The notes under the pieces are model-generated. The model saw nothing but the letters and a program-made list of their open reading frames with translations. It was not told the DNA's origin and did not search any database. From the NCBI RefSeq assembly GCF_019511375.1, contig NZ_JAEUAO010000002.1, forward strand, positions 620,001 to 684,000: DNA of 64,000 nt. The letters are read 5' to 3'. The DNA is from Rhizobium herbae (GTDB taxonomy: Bacteria; Pseudomonadota; Alphaproteobacteria; Rhizobiales; Rhizobiaceae). Both the position numbers and the translations under genes were made by a program. Position 1 is the first letter of the stretch; each line of letters starts with the position of its first letter. Shown piece after piece: positions 19,778 through 28,342 of the stretch.

Positions 19778-20659
19778 ATGATGCGCACCGCTGTCGTGAC
19801 GGCTTCCTATGCCAATGATTTCGAGCGATGCCGCCTGCTGTGCGAAAGCATGGATATGCGGCTGAAGGGCGATTGGGTTCATTACCTGCTGGTCGCCCCG
19901 TTCGACGCTGCCCTGTTTCGCCAATTGGAAGGCTCACGCCGTCAGGTCATTAGCGAGAGCGATCTTTTGCCCTGGTGGCTGCGTGCCGTGCCGGATCCGA
20001 TGTCGGGGGGGCGCCGCAAACTCTGGATCAGTCCCTACAGCCTTCCCTTGCGTGGCTGGCATGTGCAGCAATTGCGCCGGCTGGCACTGTGCCGTCACAT
20101 CAAGGAAGAGACGATGTTCGCGGCCGATTCCGATGTGGTTTTCCTGCGCGACTTCGATCCTGCCGATCTCTGGCAGGGTGACCGGTTGACGCTCTATCGC
20201 AAGGACGGGGCAATCGGCGAGCGGATGCGCTCCAATCATCTCGAATGGCTTGCCCATTCCGACAGGCTGCTACGCATCGGCCCCTTTGCCTTGCCCGCCA
20301 ACGATTACATCAACACACTGATAGCCTGGCGCACCGATAGCTGTCGGGCACTGCTCGATCACGTCGAGGCTCTGCATGGTCGCGACTGGGTCCGCGCGGT
20401 CATCCGATCGCGGCAGTTTTCGGAATGCATGATCTACGGCCGTTTCGTCGATGAGGTATTGAAAGGCGAGGGCCACGCGGCATCTCCCGACGGGCTCTGC
20501 CACGTCCTCTGGTTCGACGACAGCTATGCGCGCGATATCGGCGGCCTCAGGCATTTTCTTCGTGATATGTCGCCGCATCACATCGGCATCGGCGTGCAAT
20601 CCTTCGTCGGGCACGATCTCGCCGACATCCGCAACATCGTTCTCGAACGCGCCGCTTGA
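19778..20659 (+). CDS. DUF6492-type putative glycosyltransferase
   Basis: The 293-residue product begins MMRTAVVTASYANDFERC. It contains MFAADSDVVFLRDFDP, a DSD metal-binding-like motif placed as in GT-A enzymes, and a C-terminal GIGVQSF...DIRNIV segment. I recognise it as the DUF6492 type, usually found in polysaccharide loci, but no reaction is established to my knowledge. The start at 19778 follows the WecG stop by 8 nt. It converges on the flippase gene, with stops 6 nt apart. Confidence 0.78.
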   Translation: MMRTAVVTASYANDFERCRLLCESMDMRLKGDWVHYLLVAPFDAALFRQLEGSRRQVISESDLLPWWLRAVPDPMSGGRRKLWISPYSLPLRGWHVQQLRRLALCRHIKEETMFAADSDVVFLRDFDPADLWQGDRLTLYRKDGAIGERMRSNHLEWLAHSDRLLRIGPFALPANDYINTLIAWRTDSCRALLDHVEALHGRDWVRAVIRSRQFSECMIYGRFVDEVLKGEGHAASPDGLCHVLWFDDSYARDIGGLRHFLRDMSPHHIGIGVQSFVGHDLADIRNIVLERAA

Positions 20660-20665
20660 TCGACC

Positions 20666-21931
20666 TCAGATCGCCCGGCCAGTTTCGCGGCGCAGCGCGC
20701 TATAGGTGAGCGCGAAAGACACACCATAGAGCGCCAGATACACGCCATTGAGCAGGGGCGCCCAAGAGGAGACATCGGTGCTGGCCGTGAAGACGGTGGC
20801 GAGCAGGGCGAGCTTCACCACGCCTGCGACCACCAGGTTGAACATCCGGCGCACGGTGCGACCCGTCGCATAGAGCAGTTCGGCTTGATATTCGACCAGA
20901 TTGCGGAACGAGGGCACCAGAAGCACCGCCATCAGGTAGGGCGCCGCCTCCGCGACGTTGTTTCCCAGCCCGCGCGGCAAAATCCAGAGATAGAAAGCCA
21001 TCGCTGCGATCGCCAGCAACGATACGGCCGCGACAAGCGCTTCGATTGACAGGCGGGTGCGCCAGGATGAGATCGTGCCAGGCGTGCGCATGATCTTCTG
21101 CACCAGCAGCATGTTGAACGAACGCACCGGAAGCGCCGTCAGGTCCGCCAGCCGCATGATGATCGCATAGATGCCAGAAACCTCAGGGCCGCCGATGGCA
21201 AGCACGGCGATCTTGTCGAATTCCGATTGGACGTAGAACAGCACTTCGGAACCTGCGACCGAGACGGAATCCACCCAGCGGCGAATGTAGAGTTCCGGCC
21301 GCCAGCGCAGCCGCACCTTGGGAAAAAACCAGATGATGGCGATCAACAGCGCGATCCCGTTGGCTGCAAGGTAAAGCAGCGACCAATCCGCGAGTGACGT
21401 CCAGTGCGACAGCGAAAAGGCAAGCGCCGCCGCCGTGCGCATGCCCGTGCCGATCACCACCATCAGCGCGGCGCGACCGAAGCGTCCGAGGCCGTTGAGC
21501 ACGATGACGACAACTTCCAGCCCGCGCCAGCAGATGATTTCGGCAGCCATGAAAGTGAGGAAGACGCCAAGCGCCATGTCGCGTTCGAAGACGGCGTAGT
21601 AAACGGCAAGGGATAAAATGACGATGAACGGCAAAGAGAGGAGGGCACCGGCTGCAAACCCGGCACTATAGGTGCCGAGCAGCAAGGGTTTGACCGTGGC
21701 AACGCGGTAGAGCGGCGACATGAAGCCGAAGGCGAGCACCCGCGAAATCATGATGCCGGCGGCGGACGCCGTCGCGAACAGGCCGAACTCCGCGACCGAA
21801 AGGCCGTTGGCGATACAGATGAAATAGACAAGGGACAGTACGAGCCTGCCTGCCGACCCGCCCGTCATGGAAAGATAGGCGTGGATCACGCCGCTGTGGC
21901 GCGCATAGAGGGTCTTGGCGAAGGCGATCAC
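20666..21931 (-). CDS. Polysaccharide flippase / O-antigen-transporter-like membrane protein
   Basis: The 421-residue product has about 12 hydrophobic spans and an N-terminal AYLSMTGGSAGRLVLSLVYF helix, the pattern of Wzx/MOP-superfamily flippases that move undecaprenyl-linked repeat units across the inner membrane. The start is GTG at 21931 with only a weak ribosome-binding site. Met22 (MTGGSAG) is an alternative. Its gene diverges from the GumC-like gene, so the 180-nt gap between them probably holds both promoters. Confidence 0.85.
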   Translation of the reverse strand: MIAFAKTLYARHSGVIHAYLSMTGGSAGRLVLSLVYFICIANGLSVAEFGLFATASAAGIMISRVLAFGFMSPLYRVATVKPLLLGTYSAGFAAGALLSLPFIVILSLAVYYAVFERDMALGVFLTFMAAEIICWRGLEVVVIVLNGLGRFGRAALMVVIGTGMRTAAALAFSLSHWTSLADWSLLYLAANGIALLIAIIWFFPKVRLRWRPELYIRRWVDSVSVAGSEVLFYVQSEFDKIAVLAIGGPEVSGIYAIIMRLADLTALPVRSFNMLLVQKIMRTPGTISSWRTRLSIEALVAAVSLLAIAAMAFYLWILPRGLGNNVAEAAPYLMAVLLVPSFRNLVEYQAELLYATGRTVRRMFNLVVAGVVKLALLATVFTASTDVSSWAPLLNGVYLALYGVSFALTYSALRRETGRAI

Positions 21932-22112
21932 GTGCTTTGCGTCCAGATGTGCTGTCCCGTTTCTAGTTGATAAAGCTTAATGACCAGTTTGAAGCGCAGG
22001 ATTAGCTATTGCCGGGCGCTGGCGGCCGGATGTTAACGGTTTGTTTCCCATAAAAATCTAAGCTTCGTTCATAATTCGTCCTTTGCCCGATCGCGGGCGC
22101 TTGCAGGCCTCG

Positions 22113-24224
22113 ATGTTTGATCCGGATGACAACAAACGGACTGTGGTTCGGCGATCCCTTCTTGAAGTTTCGTCAAGCGGGGCGGAACCGTCGCGCCATC
22201 CGTCACCATCCTCAGCCTCAGCAGCGCGCCGCACACCAGTGCATGGCGCTGCCGCGCTGCTGAGCCGGCTGGGCAGCCCGGTGGTCGAGCCGCACGCGGG
22301 ACAGGTGCGCAAGGACCGGCGTCGCGCACGCCAGGAGACCGTACACGAGCCGAACAAAACCGATGGTATCCTTGCCGGCTGGTTCACGCGTGGCATCGAC
22401 AAGGTGGGGCCGGCACAAGCAACCGAGACGCAGAATGCTGTTGCCGGTTATTCTTCGCTGGCGGCGCCTTCCTCCTTCGAAGTGCCCCCGGGACAGGATC
22501 GGCCGTTGATCGACCTTGCCACGATCCTCAGATCAGTCTGGCAGCTTCGCAAGGTTGTCGTGGCATTGACGGTTGCCGGTGCGGTGGGCGGCGTGCTGCT
22601 CGCCATCTCGACCCCCAGCGTCTACGTTTCCGAGAGCAAGCTCTATATCGATCCGCGCGAGGTGCGGCTGACGGATTCGGACCTGTCCAAGGAAAGCCTG
22701 GCGACAGAGGCCATTCTGGCGCTGGTCGACAGTCAGCTCGAAGTGCTGCGATCGCGCACGGTTCTCGAGAAAGTAGCGATTGATCTGGGTCTCGACCGTG
22801 ACGCGGAATTCGGCGGAAGTTCCGCGAGCAAGGGCGGCCTGAACGCCGGGATCGGCGTCATCCGCGAGATTGTTTCTCCCGCCAAGGGAAAGCCGGCGCC
22901 GGCATCGGGCGTCAATCCGCGGACGCTCGAAACATTGAGCGAAGCCGTCAGCGTATCGCGCGATCCGAAGACCTTCATCGTCACCGTCGAGGTGCAGACC
23001 CGCGATCCGGCAAAATCCGCGCTGATCGCCAACCGTCTTGTTTCGACATTCCTCGCAGAGGAGCAGGCGGCTCAGTCCGGCTTCTTCCAGAAAACCACGG
23101 CCTCGCTGGACAGGCGGTTGGCTGATCTGCGCAAGGAGTTGGATACTGCTGAAAACGCGGTCGAAAAATACAAGGCCGACCACGACATCGTCGATGCGGA
23201 CGGTAAACTGATTTCCGACAAGCAGCTTCTTTCCCTCAACGATCAGGTTGCCGCCGTGCGCAGCCGCATTGCCGAGGCGAGAGCCAAGGCGGACGTGGCC
23301 ACGAAGACCCGGTTGAATGACGTCCTCAGCGGCGCGTTTCCTGAGGAATTGAGCTCGGTTAGCCTGCAGGAGTTGCGCAAGCAGTATTCGACGGCGCGCG
23401 CGCAATTGAGTGCGCTCGACGCGAGCCTGGGACCGCGCCATCCCCAGAGACTTGCCGCCGTCCAGTCGCTCGAGGTTGCGCGTTCCGAAATCGGTAACGA
23501 GCTTCGCCGCATCGAGGCAACGGCGCAGACCGAGTTGCAGCGCGCTGTCCGCACCGAGCAAGATCTCGTCCAGCAATTGGCGGTTCGCAAGGCGCAGCAG
23601 GTCAATTCCTCCGCCGACTTCATCGAATTGCGCGAACTGCAGCGCAAGGCGAATGCGACCAGAACCATCTACGAGTCCTTCCTGAAGCGGGCCAGCGAAA
23701 CCGGCGAGGAGGAAAAGCTCACCTCGAAGAATATCCGCGTCATCTCGTCCGCGCAGCCGCCGCTGCAGGCCAGAGGTCCCTCACGCAAGCTGATCGCGAT
23801 CGGCGGTCTGATTGCAGGGTTCGCGGCAGGCGTCGGGCTGGGCATCGCGCTCGGCGCCTACAGAAGCCTGAGAGACTTGTTCCAACGGTCGAACCAACCG
23901 GTGAGTGCAGTTCCTCAGCGCGACCTGCCCGGGCAGGATCATTTTCATCCGGCCGGGCGGGCGGGCTCGGAAAACGTCGCCGACCCATTGCCCGTCCTGG
24001 CGGAGCACCGCATGCGGGTGCCGTCGGTGCATCATGCGGCTGCCTCGGCGGCTGCCCTCTCAGTTCTTCCCGCACGCCGGGACGCAGCCCCGTCTCTCCT
24101 CAGCGACCACCTGCGGAAGCAGGAACAGGATAGCGGCAACATGGCGCAGGTTCAGGCGGATTTGCGCGCGCTGCGCGCCCGTGTCGAGCGCTATGCGAGA
24201 TCGCGCCTCGGCGAACAGCGTTAA
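22113..24224 (+). CDS. GumC/Wzz-type polysaccharide co-polymerase
   Basis: The 703-residue product has the Wzz/GNVR architecture. The first span is at about 145-167 (VVVALTVAGAVGGVLLAIS), followed by a long periplasmic coiled coil (about 300-540) with the family motif around FIELRELQRKANATRTIYES. The second span is at about 557-584. It would set chain length in Wzy-dependent export. No Walker A kinase follows the second span, so it is GumC-like rather than ExoP/Wzc-like. Unusually, about 140 residues precede the first span, and about 115 follow the second. The ATG at 22113 is preferred to a TTG at 22083. Confidence 0.88.
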   Translation: MFDPDDNKRTVVRRSLLEVSSSGAEPSRHPSPSSASAARRTPVHGAAALLSRLGSPVVEPHAGQVRKDRRRARQETVHEPNKTDGILAGWFTRGIDKVGPAQATETQNAVAGYSSLAAPSSFEVPPGQDRPLIDLATILRSVWQLRKVVVALTVAGAVGGVLLAISTPSVYVSESKLYIDPREVRLTDSDLSKESLATEAILALVDSQLEVLRSRTVLEKVAIDLGLDRDAEFGGSSASKGGLNAGIGVIREIVSPAKGKPAPASGVNPRTLETLSEAVSVSRDPKTFIVTVEVQTRDPAKSALIANRLVSTFLAEEQAAQSGFFQKTTASLDRRLADLRKELDTAENAVEKYKADHDIVDADGKLISDKQLLSLNDQVAAVRSRIAEARAKADVATKTRLNDVLSGAFPEELSSVSLQELRKQYSTARAQLSALDASLGPRHPQRLAAVQSLEVARSEIGNELRRIEATAQTELQRAVRTEQDLVQQLAVRKAQQVNSSADFIELRELQRKANATRTIYESFLKRASETGEEEKLTSKNIRVISSAQPPLQARGPSRKLIAIGGLIAGFAAGVGLGIALGAYRSLRDLFQRSNQPVSAVPQRDLPGQDHFHPAGRAGSENVADPLPVLAEHRMRVPSVHHAAASAAALSVLPARRDAAPSLLSDHLRKQEQDSGNMAQVQADLRALRARVERYARSRLGEQR

Positions 24225-24435
24225 TCGATTTTGCTGGTTTGTGCGCGGCGAGCGGCCCGTCAGCTTCATTCTGCAACAATGATAGAAAATCGCGGACCGG
24301 TCGTGTTTCCGCAGCGCGACCGCCCGATCGGACTTGAATTTATTCGATCTGGACAGCATAGGACGCATTGAGGCCATTCATATTTGTTTCTGAAACTAGA
24401 GTGAAACGGAACAAGCGAAAATCTGGGAGAACACC

Positions 24436-25335
24436 GTGACGACCGTGATTGATGGCAAGCAAGTTGCAGCTTCGGTGATCGACGCCGTGAAAGCCGCGTC
24501 GCAGACGCTGCAGGACGAGACGGGCATCAAGACCGGTCTGGCCGTCGTCATCGTCGGTAACGACCCTGCAAGCCATGCCTATGTTTCCGCCAAGAGCAGG
24601 ATGGCGAAGGAATGCGGTTTCACCTCCGTCCAGCACACGCTGCCCGAGGAAACGACGCAGGAGGAACTCGCGGCTCTGGTTCAGACCTTGAACGAGGATG
24701 AAAGCCTGCACGGCATCCTCGTGCAGCTTCCCCTGCCAAAGCATCTTAAGTCCGAGCCGATCATCCAGTCCATCCTGCCGGAAAAGGATGTTGACGGCCT
24801 GCATGTCGTCAATGCCGGCAAGGTCGCGACCGGCGATCTCGACGGCGGTCTTGTATCCTGCACGCCGGCCGGCGCCATGGTGTTCGTCAGGCGCACGCAT
24901 GGAGAAGATCTCTCCGGTCTGAACGCCGTCGTCATTGGCCGCTCCAACCTGTTTGGCAAGCCGATGGCGCAATTGCTGCTCGCGGCCAACGCGACCGTGA
25001 CCATCGCCCATTCGCGCACCAAGGATTTGCCCTCCGTCTGCCGCGGCGCCGATATCCTCGTTGCTGCCGTTGGCCGTCCGCAAATGGTCAAGGCCGACTG
25101 GGTGAAGCCCGGCGCGACTGTCATCGATGTCGGCATCAATCGCATTGCCGCGCCCGAAAAGGGAGAGGGCAAGTTCCGCCTCGTCGGTGATGTCGCTTTC
25201 GCGGAATGCGCAGAAGTTGCCGAGGTCATAACGCCGGTTCCAGGTGGCGTTGGCCCGATGACCATCGCCATGCTGATGGCCAATACCGTCATTGCCGCCT
25301 ACCGCAAGGCCGGCAAGAAGGCGCCGAAATTCTGA
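24436..25335 (+). CDS. folD: Methylenetetrahydrofolate dehydrogenase/cyclohydrolase FolD
   Basis: FolD interconverts 5,10-methylene-, methenyl- and 10-formyl-tetrahydrofolate for one-carbon metabolism. The 299-residue product has the substrate motif [16 protein letters not shown] with the catalytic-type Lys. It also has QLPLPKHL, the NADP fold motif [17 protein letters not shown] and the terminal [16 protein letters not shown]. The start is a GTG with GGGAGA upstream. It stands alone, converging with aglR after 20 nt. Confidence 0.97.
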   Translation: MTTVIDGKQVAASVIDAVKAASQTLQDETGIKTGLAVVIVGNDPASHAYVSAKSRMAKECGFTSVQHTLPEETTQEELAALVQTLNEDESLHGILVQLPLPKHLKSEPIIQSILPEKDVDGLHVVNAGKVATGDLDGGLVSCTPAGAMVFVRRTHGEDLSGLNAVVIGRSNLFGKPMAQLLLAANATVTIAHSRTKDLPSVCRGADILVAAVGRPQMVKADWVKPGATVIDVGINRIAAPEKGEGKFRLVGDVAFAECAEVAEVITPVPGGVGPMTIAMLMANTVIAAYRKAGKKAPKF

Positions 25336-25355
25336 CGCATCCGTGGCTGCCCGCC

Positions 25356-26387
25356 CTATGACTTCGGTGCAGGACCGGTCGAGGCCCTGACGATCAGTTC
25401 CGCCCGCCAGAGTTCTTGATCCGGATAGTCTCCGGTCTTCATGATGCGGGAAATCAATCGGGCGGCGATACGCGAGCCGGCGGCCCTGAGCGACGAGCGC
25501 GTGGTCGTCAGCGGGACGCTGAAATTTTCCGGCTTCAGCATCGGCAACACGTCGTCATGGGCGATCAGCGAGATATCCGTGCCGAGTTGCAAGCCGACCT
25601 TGTTGATTGCTCTGACCGCGCCGAGGGCCATCACCGTACTGGAACACAGAACGGCGGTCGGCGGCTCGTCGCGCTCGAGAAACTGCTGCATCGCGCGATG
25701 GCCATATTCATCCGTCATCAGCGAATGCTGCGACAGGCTCTCGTCGAAAGGCAGGCCGCTTTCCTCCAGCGCGCGCTGCATGCCCTTTTTGCGGCGGATC
25801 GAAAAAGTCAGATTGGCCGGGCCGTTGATCAGGGCTATCCGCCGGTGTCCGAGCTGAATGAGAAGCCGCGCCGCGTCATAGAAGGCCGCGGTGTTGTCGA
25901 TGTCGAGGAAGGGGTAGTCGGCCGGCTGTCCGATTGCCCGTCCGTGGACGACGAAGGGGATCGACAGCGATTTCAGCATGGCGATGCGCGGATCGTTGGC
26001 GCGCACATAGGCGAGGAACAGCGCATCGACATTGCCGCTGGCGGCCAGCCGCTTGAACGTTGCTTCTTCGTCGTCGGGCGCGCTCGGATTGATGACGAAA
26101 TGAAAATCGTGCCTGACGGACTCCTCGCCGAGTCCGGCCAGGAATTCGCCGAAATGGACGTCCGAATCGATCCCCCGGGCGATCGGCATCACGAGACCGA
26201 TGGAGCCTGCCCGGCCGGTTGCCAGTCTCTGGGCGGCGCGGTTCGGCCGGTACCCTGTTTCTCGCACGGCGCTTAAAACCCGCTGGCGTGTTTCGGCGTT
26301 GACTTCCGGATATCCGTTGAGCGCCCGGCTGACCGTCGTTTGCGACAGGCCCAACATTTCTGCGAGCTGTTTCAAGTTCACATTCAT
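25356..26387 (-). CDS. aglR: LacI-family repressor of the alpha-glucoside operon
   Basis: The N-terminal LacI helix-turn-helix (MNVNLKQLAEMLGLSQTTVS, then RALNGYPEVN) is followed by a periplasmic-binding-protein-like sensor domain (GSIGLVMPIARGIDS to the C-terminus), 343 residues in all. I chose the ATG at 26387 because it begins exactly at the HTH and has GGGAGGA about ten bases upstream. An in-frame ATG at 26441 would put a 12-bp operator palindrome inside the gene. It is divergent from aglE, and the two palindromes nearby are its likely binding sites. Confidence 0.92.
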   Translation of the reverse strand: MNVNLKQLAEMLGLSQTTVSRALNGYPEVNAETRQRVLSAVRETGYRPNRAAQRLATGRAGSIGLVMPIARGIDSDVHFGEFLAGLGEESVRHDFHFVINPSAPDDEEATFKRLAASGNVDALFLAYVRANDPRIAMLKSLSIPFVVHGRAIGQPADYPFLDIDNTAAFYDAARLLIQLGHRRIALINGPANLTFSIRRKKGMQRALEESGLPFDESLSQHSLMTDEYGHRAMQQFLERDEPPTAVLCSSTVMALGAVRAINKVGLQLGTDISLIAHDDVLPMLKPENFSVPLTTTRSSLRAAGSRIAARLISRIMKTGDYPDQELWRAELIVRASTGPAPKS

Positions 26388-26403
26388 GGTCCGCGCGTCC
26401 TCC

Positions 26404-26415
26404 CAAAGCGCTTTG
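26404..26415. promoter_or_regulatory. Candidate AglR operator O1 (aglR side)
   Basis: CAAAGCGCTTTG is a perfect 12-bp palindrome with the central CG typical of LacI-family operators. It abuts the ribosome-binding site of aglR and recurs in the aglE promoter. AglR autoregulation by binding here is inference. Confidence 0.7.
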
Positions 26416-26568
26416 ATTCGCATTTGATTTTTGCTTTCCATCCACAGCGCGCGGCGGATTTTGTATCACCGGTGGTAGCAGTCAACCAGAAAAATCCACT
26501 TTATTGCATCGCAAACATTCGCTGCGTTGCAGGATTTAGCTGATTTTTCGCCGTTTACGGGAAAGTCC

Positions 26569-26619
26569 TTGACTTCGTGCCGGTCGAAATGATTTGTTAG
26601 CAAACTCAAAGCGCTTTGA
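26569..26619 (+). promoter_or_regulatory. aglE promoter with AglR operator O2
   Basis: TTGACT at 26569-26574 is a good -35 element, and a weak TTTGTT-like -10 follows about 18 bases later. TCAAAGCGCTTTGA at 26606-26619 is a perfect 14-bp palindrome containing the same 12-mer as the site next to aglR. It would cover the transcription start region of aglEFGAK, so bound AglR should block transcription; the two sites are about 203 bp apart centre to centre. Confidence 0.65.
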
Positions 26620-26684
26620 ATTTCGAGGCGCAATGATGTTCGCCCGGCGCCGAATTGGCGGGGTCTTTCTTGGGAGGAAATGAC

Positions 26685-28043
26685 GTGAAGAGAACATTCT
26701 TGATGGGAGTGGCAGCCATCGCGCTTGTGGCGGGCGCCGCCAATGCCGCCGAGCTGAAATTCAAGCCGGGCGAGGATTCGAAATTCAACTGGGGAAGCTA
26801 CGAGGAATTCAAGAAGGGTCATGATCTCAAGGGTCAGACGCTGACGATCTTCGGCCCGTGGCGCGGGGAAGACCAGGCGCTGGTCGAGTCGGTACTGGAT
26901 TATTTCCGCGATGCGACCGGCGTGGACGTGAAATACTCGTCCTCCGAAAACTACGAGCAGCAGATCGTCATCGATACGCAGGCCGGCAGCCCGCCGGACG
27001 TCGCCGTCCTGCCGCAGCCGGGCCTGATCGCCGATCTTGCTTCGAAAGGCTATCTGACGCCGCTTGGCGAGGAGACCCAGAAGTGGCTTCTCGACAACTA
27101 CGCTGCCGGTCAGTCTTGGGTCGATCTGTCGACCTATGCGGGCAAGGACGGCAAGAAGGAGCTCTACGCATTCCCCTACAAGATCGACGTGAAGTCGCTG
27201 GTCTGGTACGTGCCGGAAAACTTCGAGGACTCGGGCTATGAAGTTCCGAAGACCATGGAAGAGCTTAAGGCGCTCACCGAGAAGATCGTTGCCGATGGCG
27301 GCACGCCGTGGTGCATCGGCCTCGGTTCCGGCGGTGCCACCGGTTGGCCGGCGACCGACTGGGTCGAAGACATGATGCTGCGTACGCAACCGGCAGACGT
27401 CTACGACAAGTGGACCACCAACGCCATTCCGTTCACCGATCCGGCTGTCGTCGGTGCGATCGATGAATTCGGCTGGTTCGCGAAGAACGACAAGAACGTC
27501 GATGGCGGTGCCGCAGCCGTGGCGTCCACCGACTTCCGCGACAGCCCCAAGGGACTCTTCTCCTCTCCGCCGAAGTGCTACCTGCACCATCAGGCGTCGT
27601 TCATCCCGTCTTTCTTCCCGGAAGGCACGGTTGTCGGCGAGGATGCGGACTTCTTCTACATGCCGCCTTACGCAAGCAAGGCCGACCTCGGCAACCCGGT
27701 TCTCGGCGCTGGCACGCTCGCCATGATCACCAAGGACACGCCGGCATCGCGCGCGTTCATCGAGTTCCTGAAGACGCCGATCGCGCATGAAGTCTGGATG
27801 GCGCAGTCGAGCTTCCTTACGCCGCTCAAGAGCGCCAACAAGGACACTTATGCCAACGGTCCGATGAAGAAGCAGGGCGAAATCCTGCTCAACGCCACGA
27901 CCTTCCGTTTCGATGGTTCCGATCTGATGCCGGGCAAGATCGGCGCTGGCGCGTTCTGGACCGGTATGGTCGACTATGTCGGCGGCAAGTCGTCCGCTGA
28001 TGTCGCAGCCGACGTCCAGAAGGCCTGGGACGCGATCAAGTAA
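26685..28043 (+). CDS. aglE: Alpha-glucoside ABC transporter substrate-binding protein AglE
   Basis: AglE binds alpha-glucosides such as sucrose, maltose and trehalose in the periplasm. The 452-residue precursor starts at GTG 26685 after a strong GGGAGGAAA. Its signal peptide ends about ANAAELKF. The mature protein is an extracellular solute-binding protein family 1 type (GSPPDVAVLPQPGLIADL, then YAFPYKIDVKSLVWYVPENF). It is the first gene of the agl operon and is followed by a stem-loop and an unusually long 299-nt gap. Confidence 0.95.
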   Translation: MKRTFLMGVAAIALVAGAANAAELKFKPGEDSKFNWGSYEEFKKGHDLKGQTLTIFGPWRGEDQALVESVLDYFRDATGVDVKYSSSENYEQQIVIDTQAGSPPDVAVLPQPGLIADLASKGYLTPLGEETQKWLLDNYAAGQSWVDLSTYAGKDGKKELYAFPYKIDVKSLVWYVPENFEDSGYEVPKTMEELKALTEKIVADGGTPWCIGLGSGGATGWPATDWVEDMMLRTQPADVYDKWTTNAIPFTDPAVVGAIDEFGWFAKNDKNVDGGAAAVASTDFRDSPKGLFSSPPKCYLHHQASFIPSFFPEGTVVGEDADFFYMPPYASKADLGNPVLGAGTLAMITKDTPASRAFIEFLKTPIAHEVWMAQSSFLTPLKSANKDTYANGPMKKQGEILLNATTFRFDGSDLMPGKIGAGAFWTGMVDYVGGKSSADVAADVQKAWDAIK

Positions 28044-28091
28044 CGTCGAAGATCGGCAGGGCGACCCGCCAGCCTTCTGAACCAATGAAAC

Positions 28092-28115
28092 GGTGCCGGG
28101 ATCTGTTCCGGCACC
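28092..28115 (+). other. Stem-loop after aglE
   Basis: GGTGCCGG (28092-28099) and CCGGCACC (28108-28115) form a perfect 8-bp stem with an 8-nt loop, 48 nt after the aglE stop, followed by A-rich sequence rather than T. This is typical of intercistronic hairpins that protect binding-protein mRNA and lower expression of the permease genes. Confidence 0.6.
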
Positions 28116-28342
28116 AAAATCAAAAATGACTGGAGACCCGAAACTCTGCTGTCCTGTAGCGGGATGAGCGGATGAGAGGGTTGAAAGGCGTCTCTGAACG
28201 GGACAGTGACGCCGGGCGTGCGACCAATCATCGCCGGCAGCCAGCCGTTCTGCCTGTCGCAGGATCCAGACGGTGCTGGGATCAAGCGGCACGGGCGGAT
28301 AGGCCGCGCTGATGGTCATGTATCGCAGGGGAGGAAGTTGCC

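Noticed and set aside
24225-24435. Possible tRNA or attachment site in the gap before folD
   Set aside because: No cloverleaf with a TTC-loop and acceptor stem could be made out, and no direct repeats flank the polysaccharide cluster.
26466-28319. A 617-codon open frame on the - strand opposite aglE
   Set aside because: Antisense to a well-supported binding-protein gene, covers the operator region, and has no recognisable domain.
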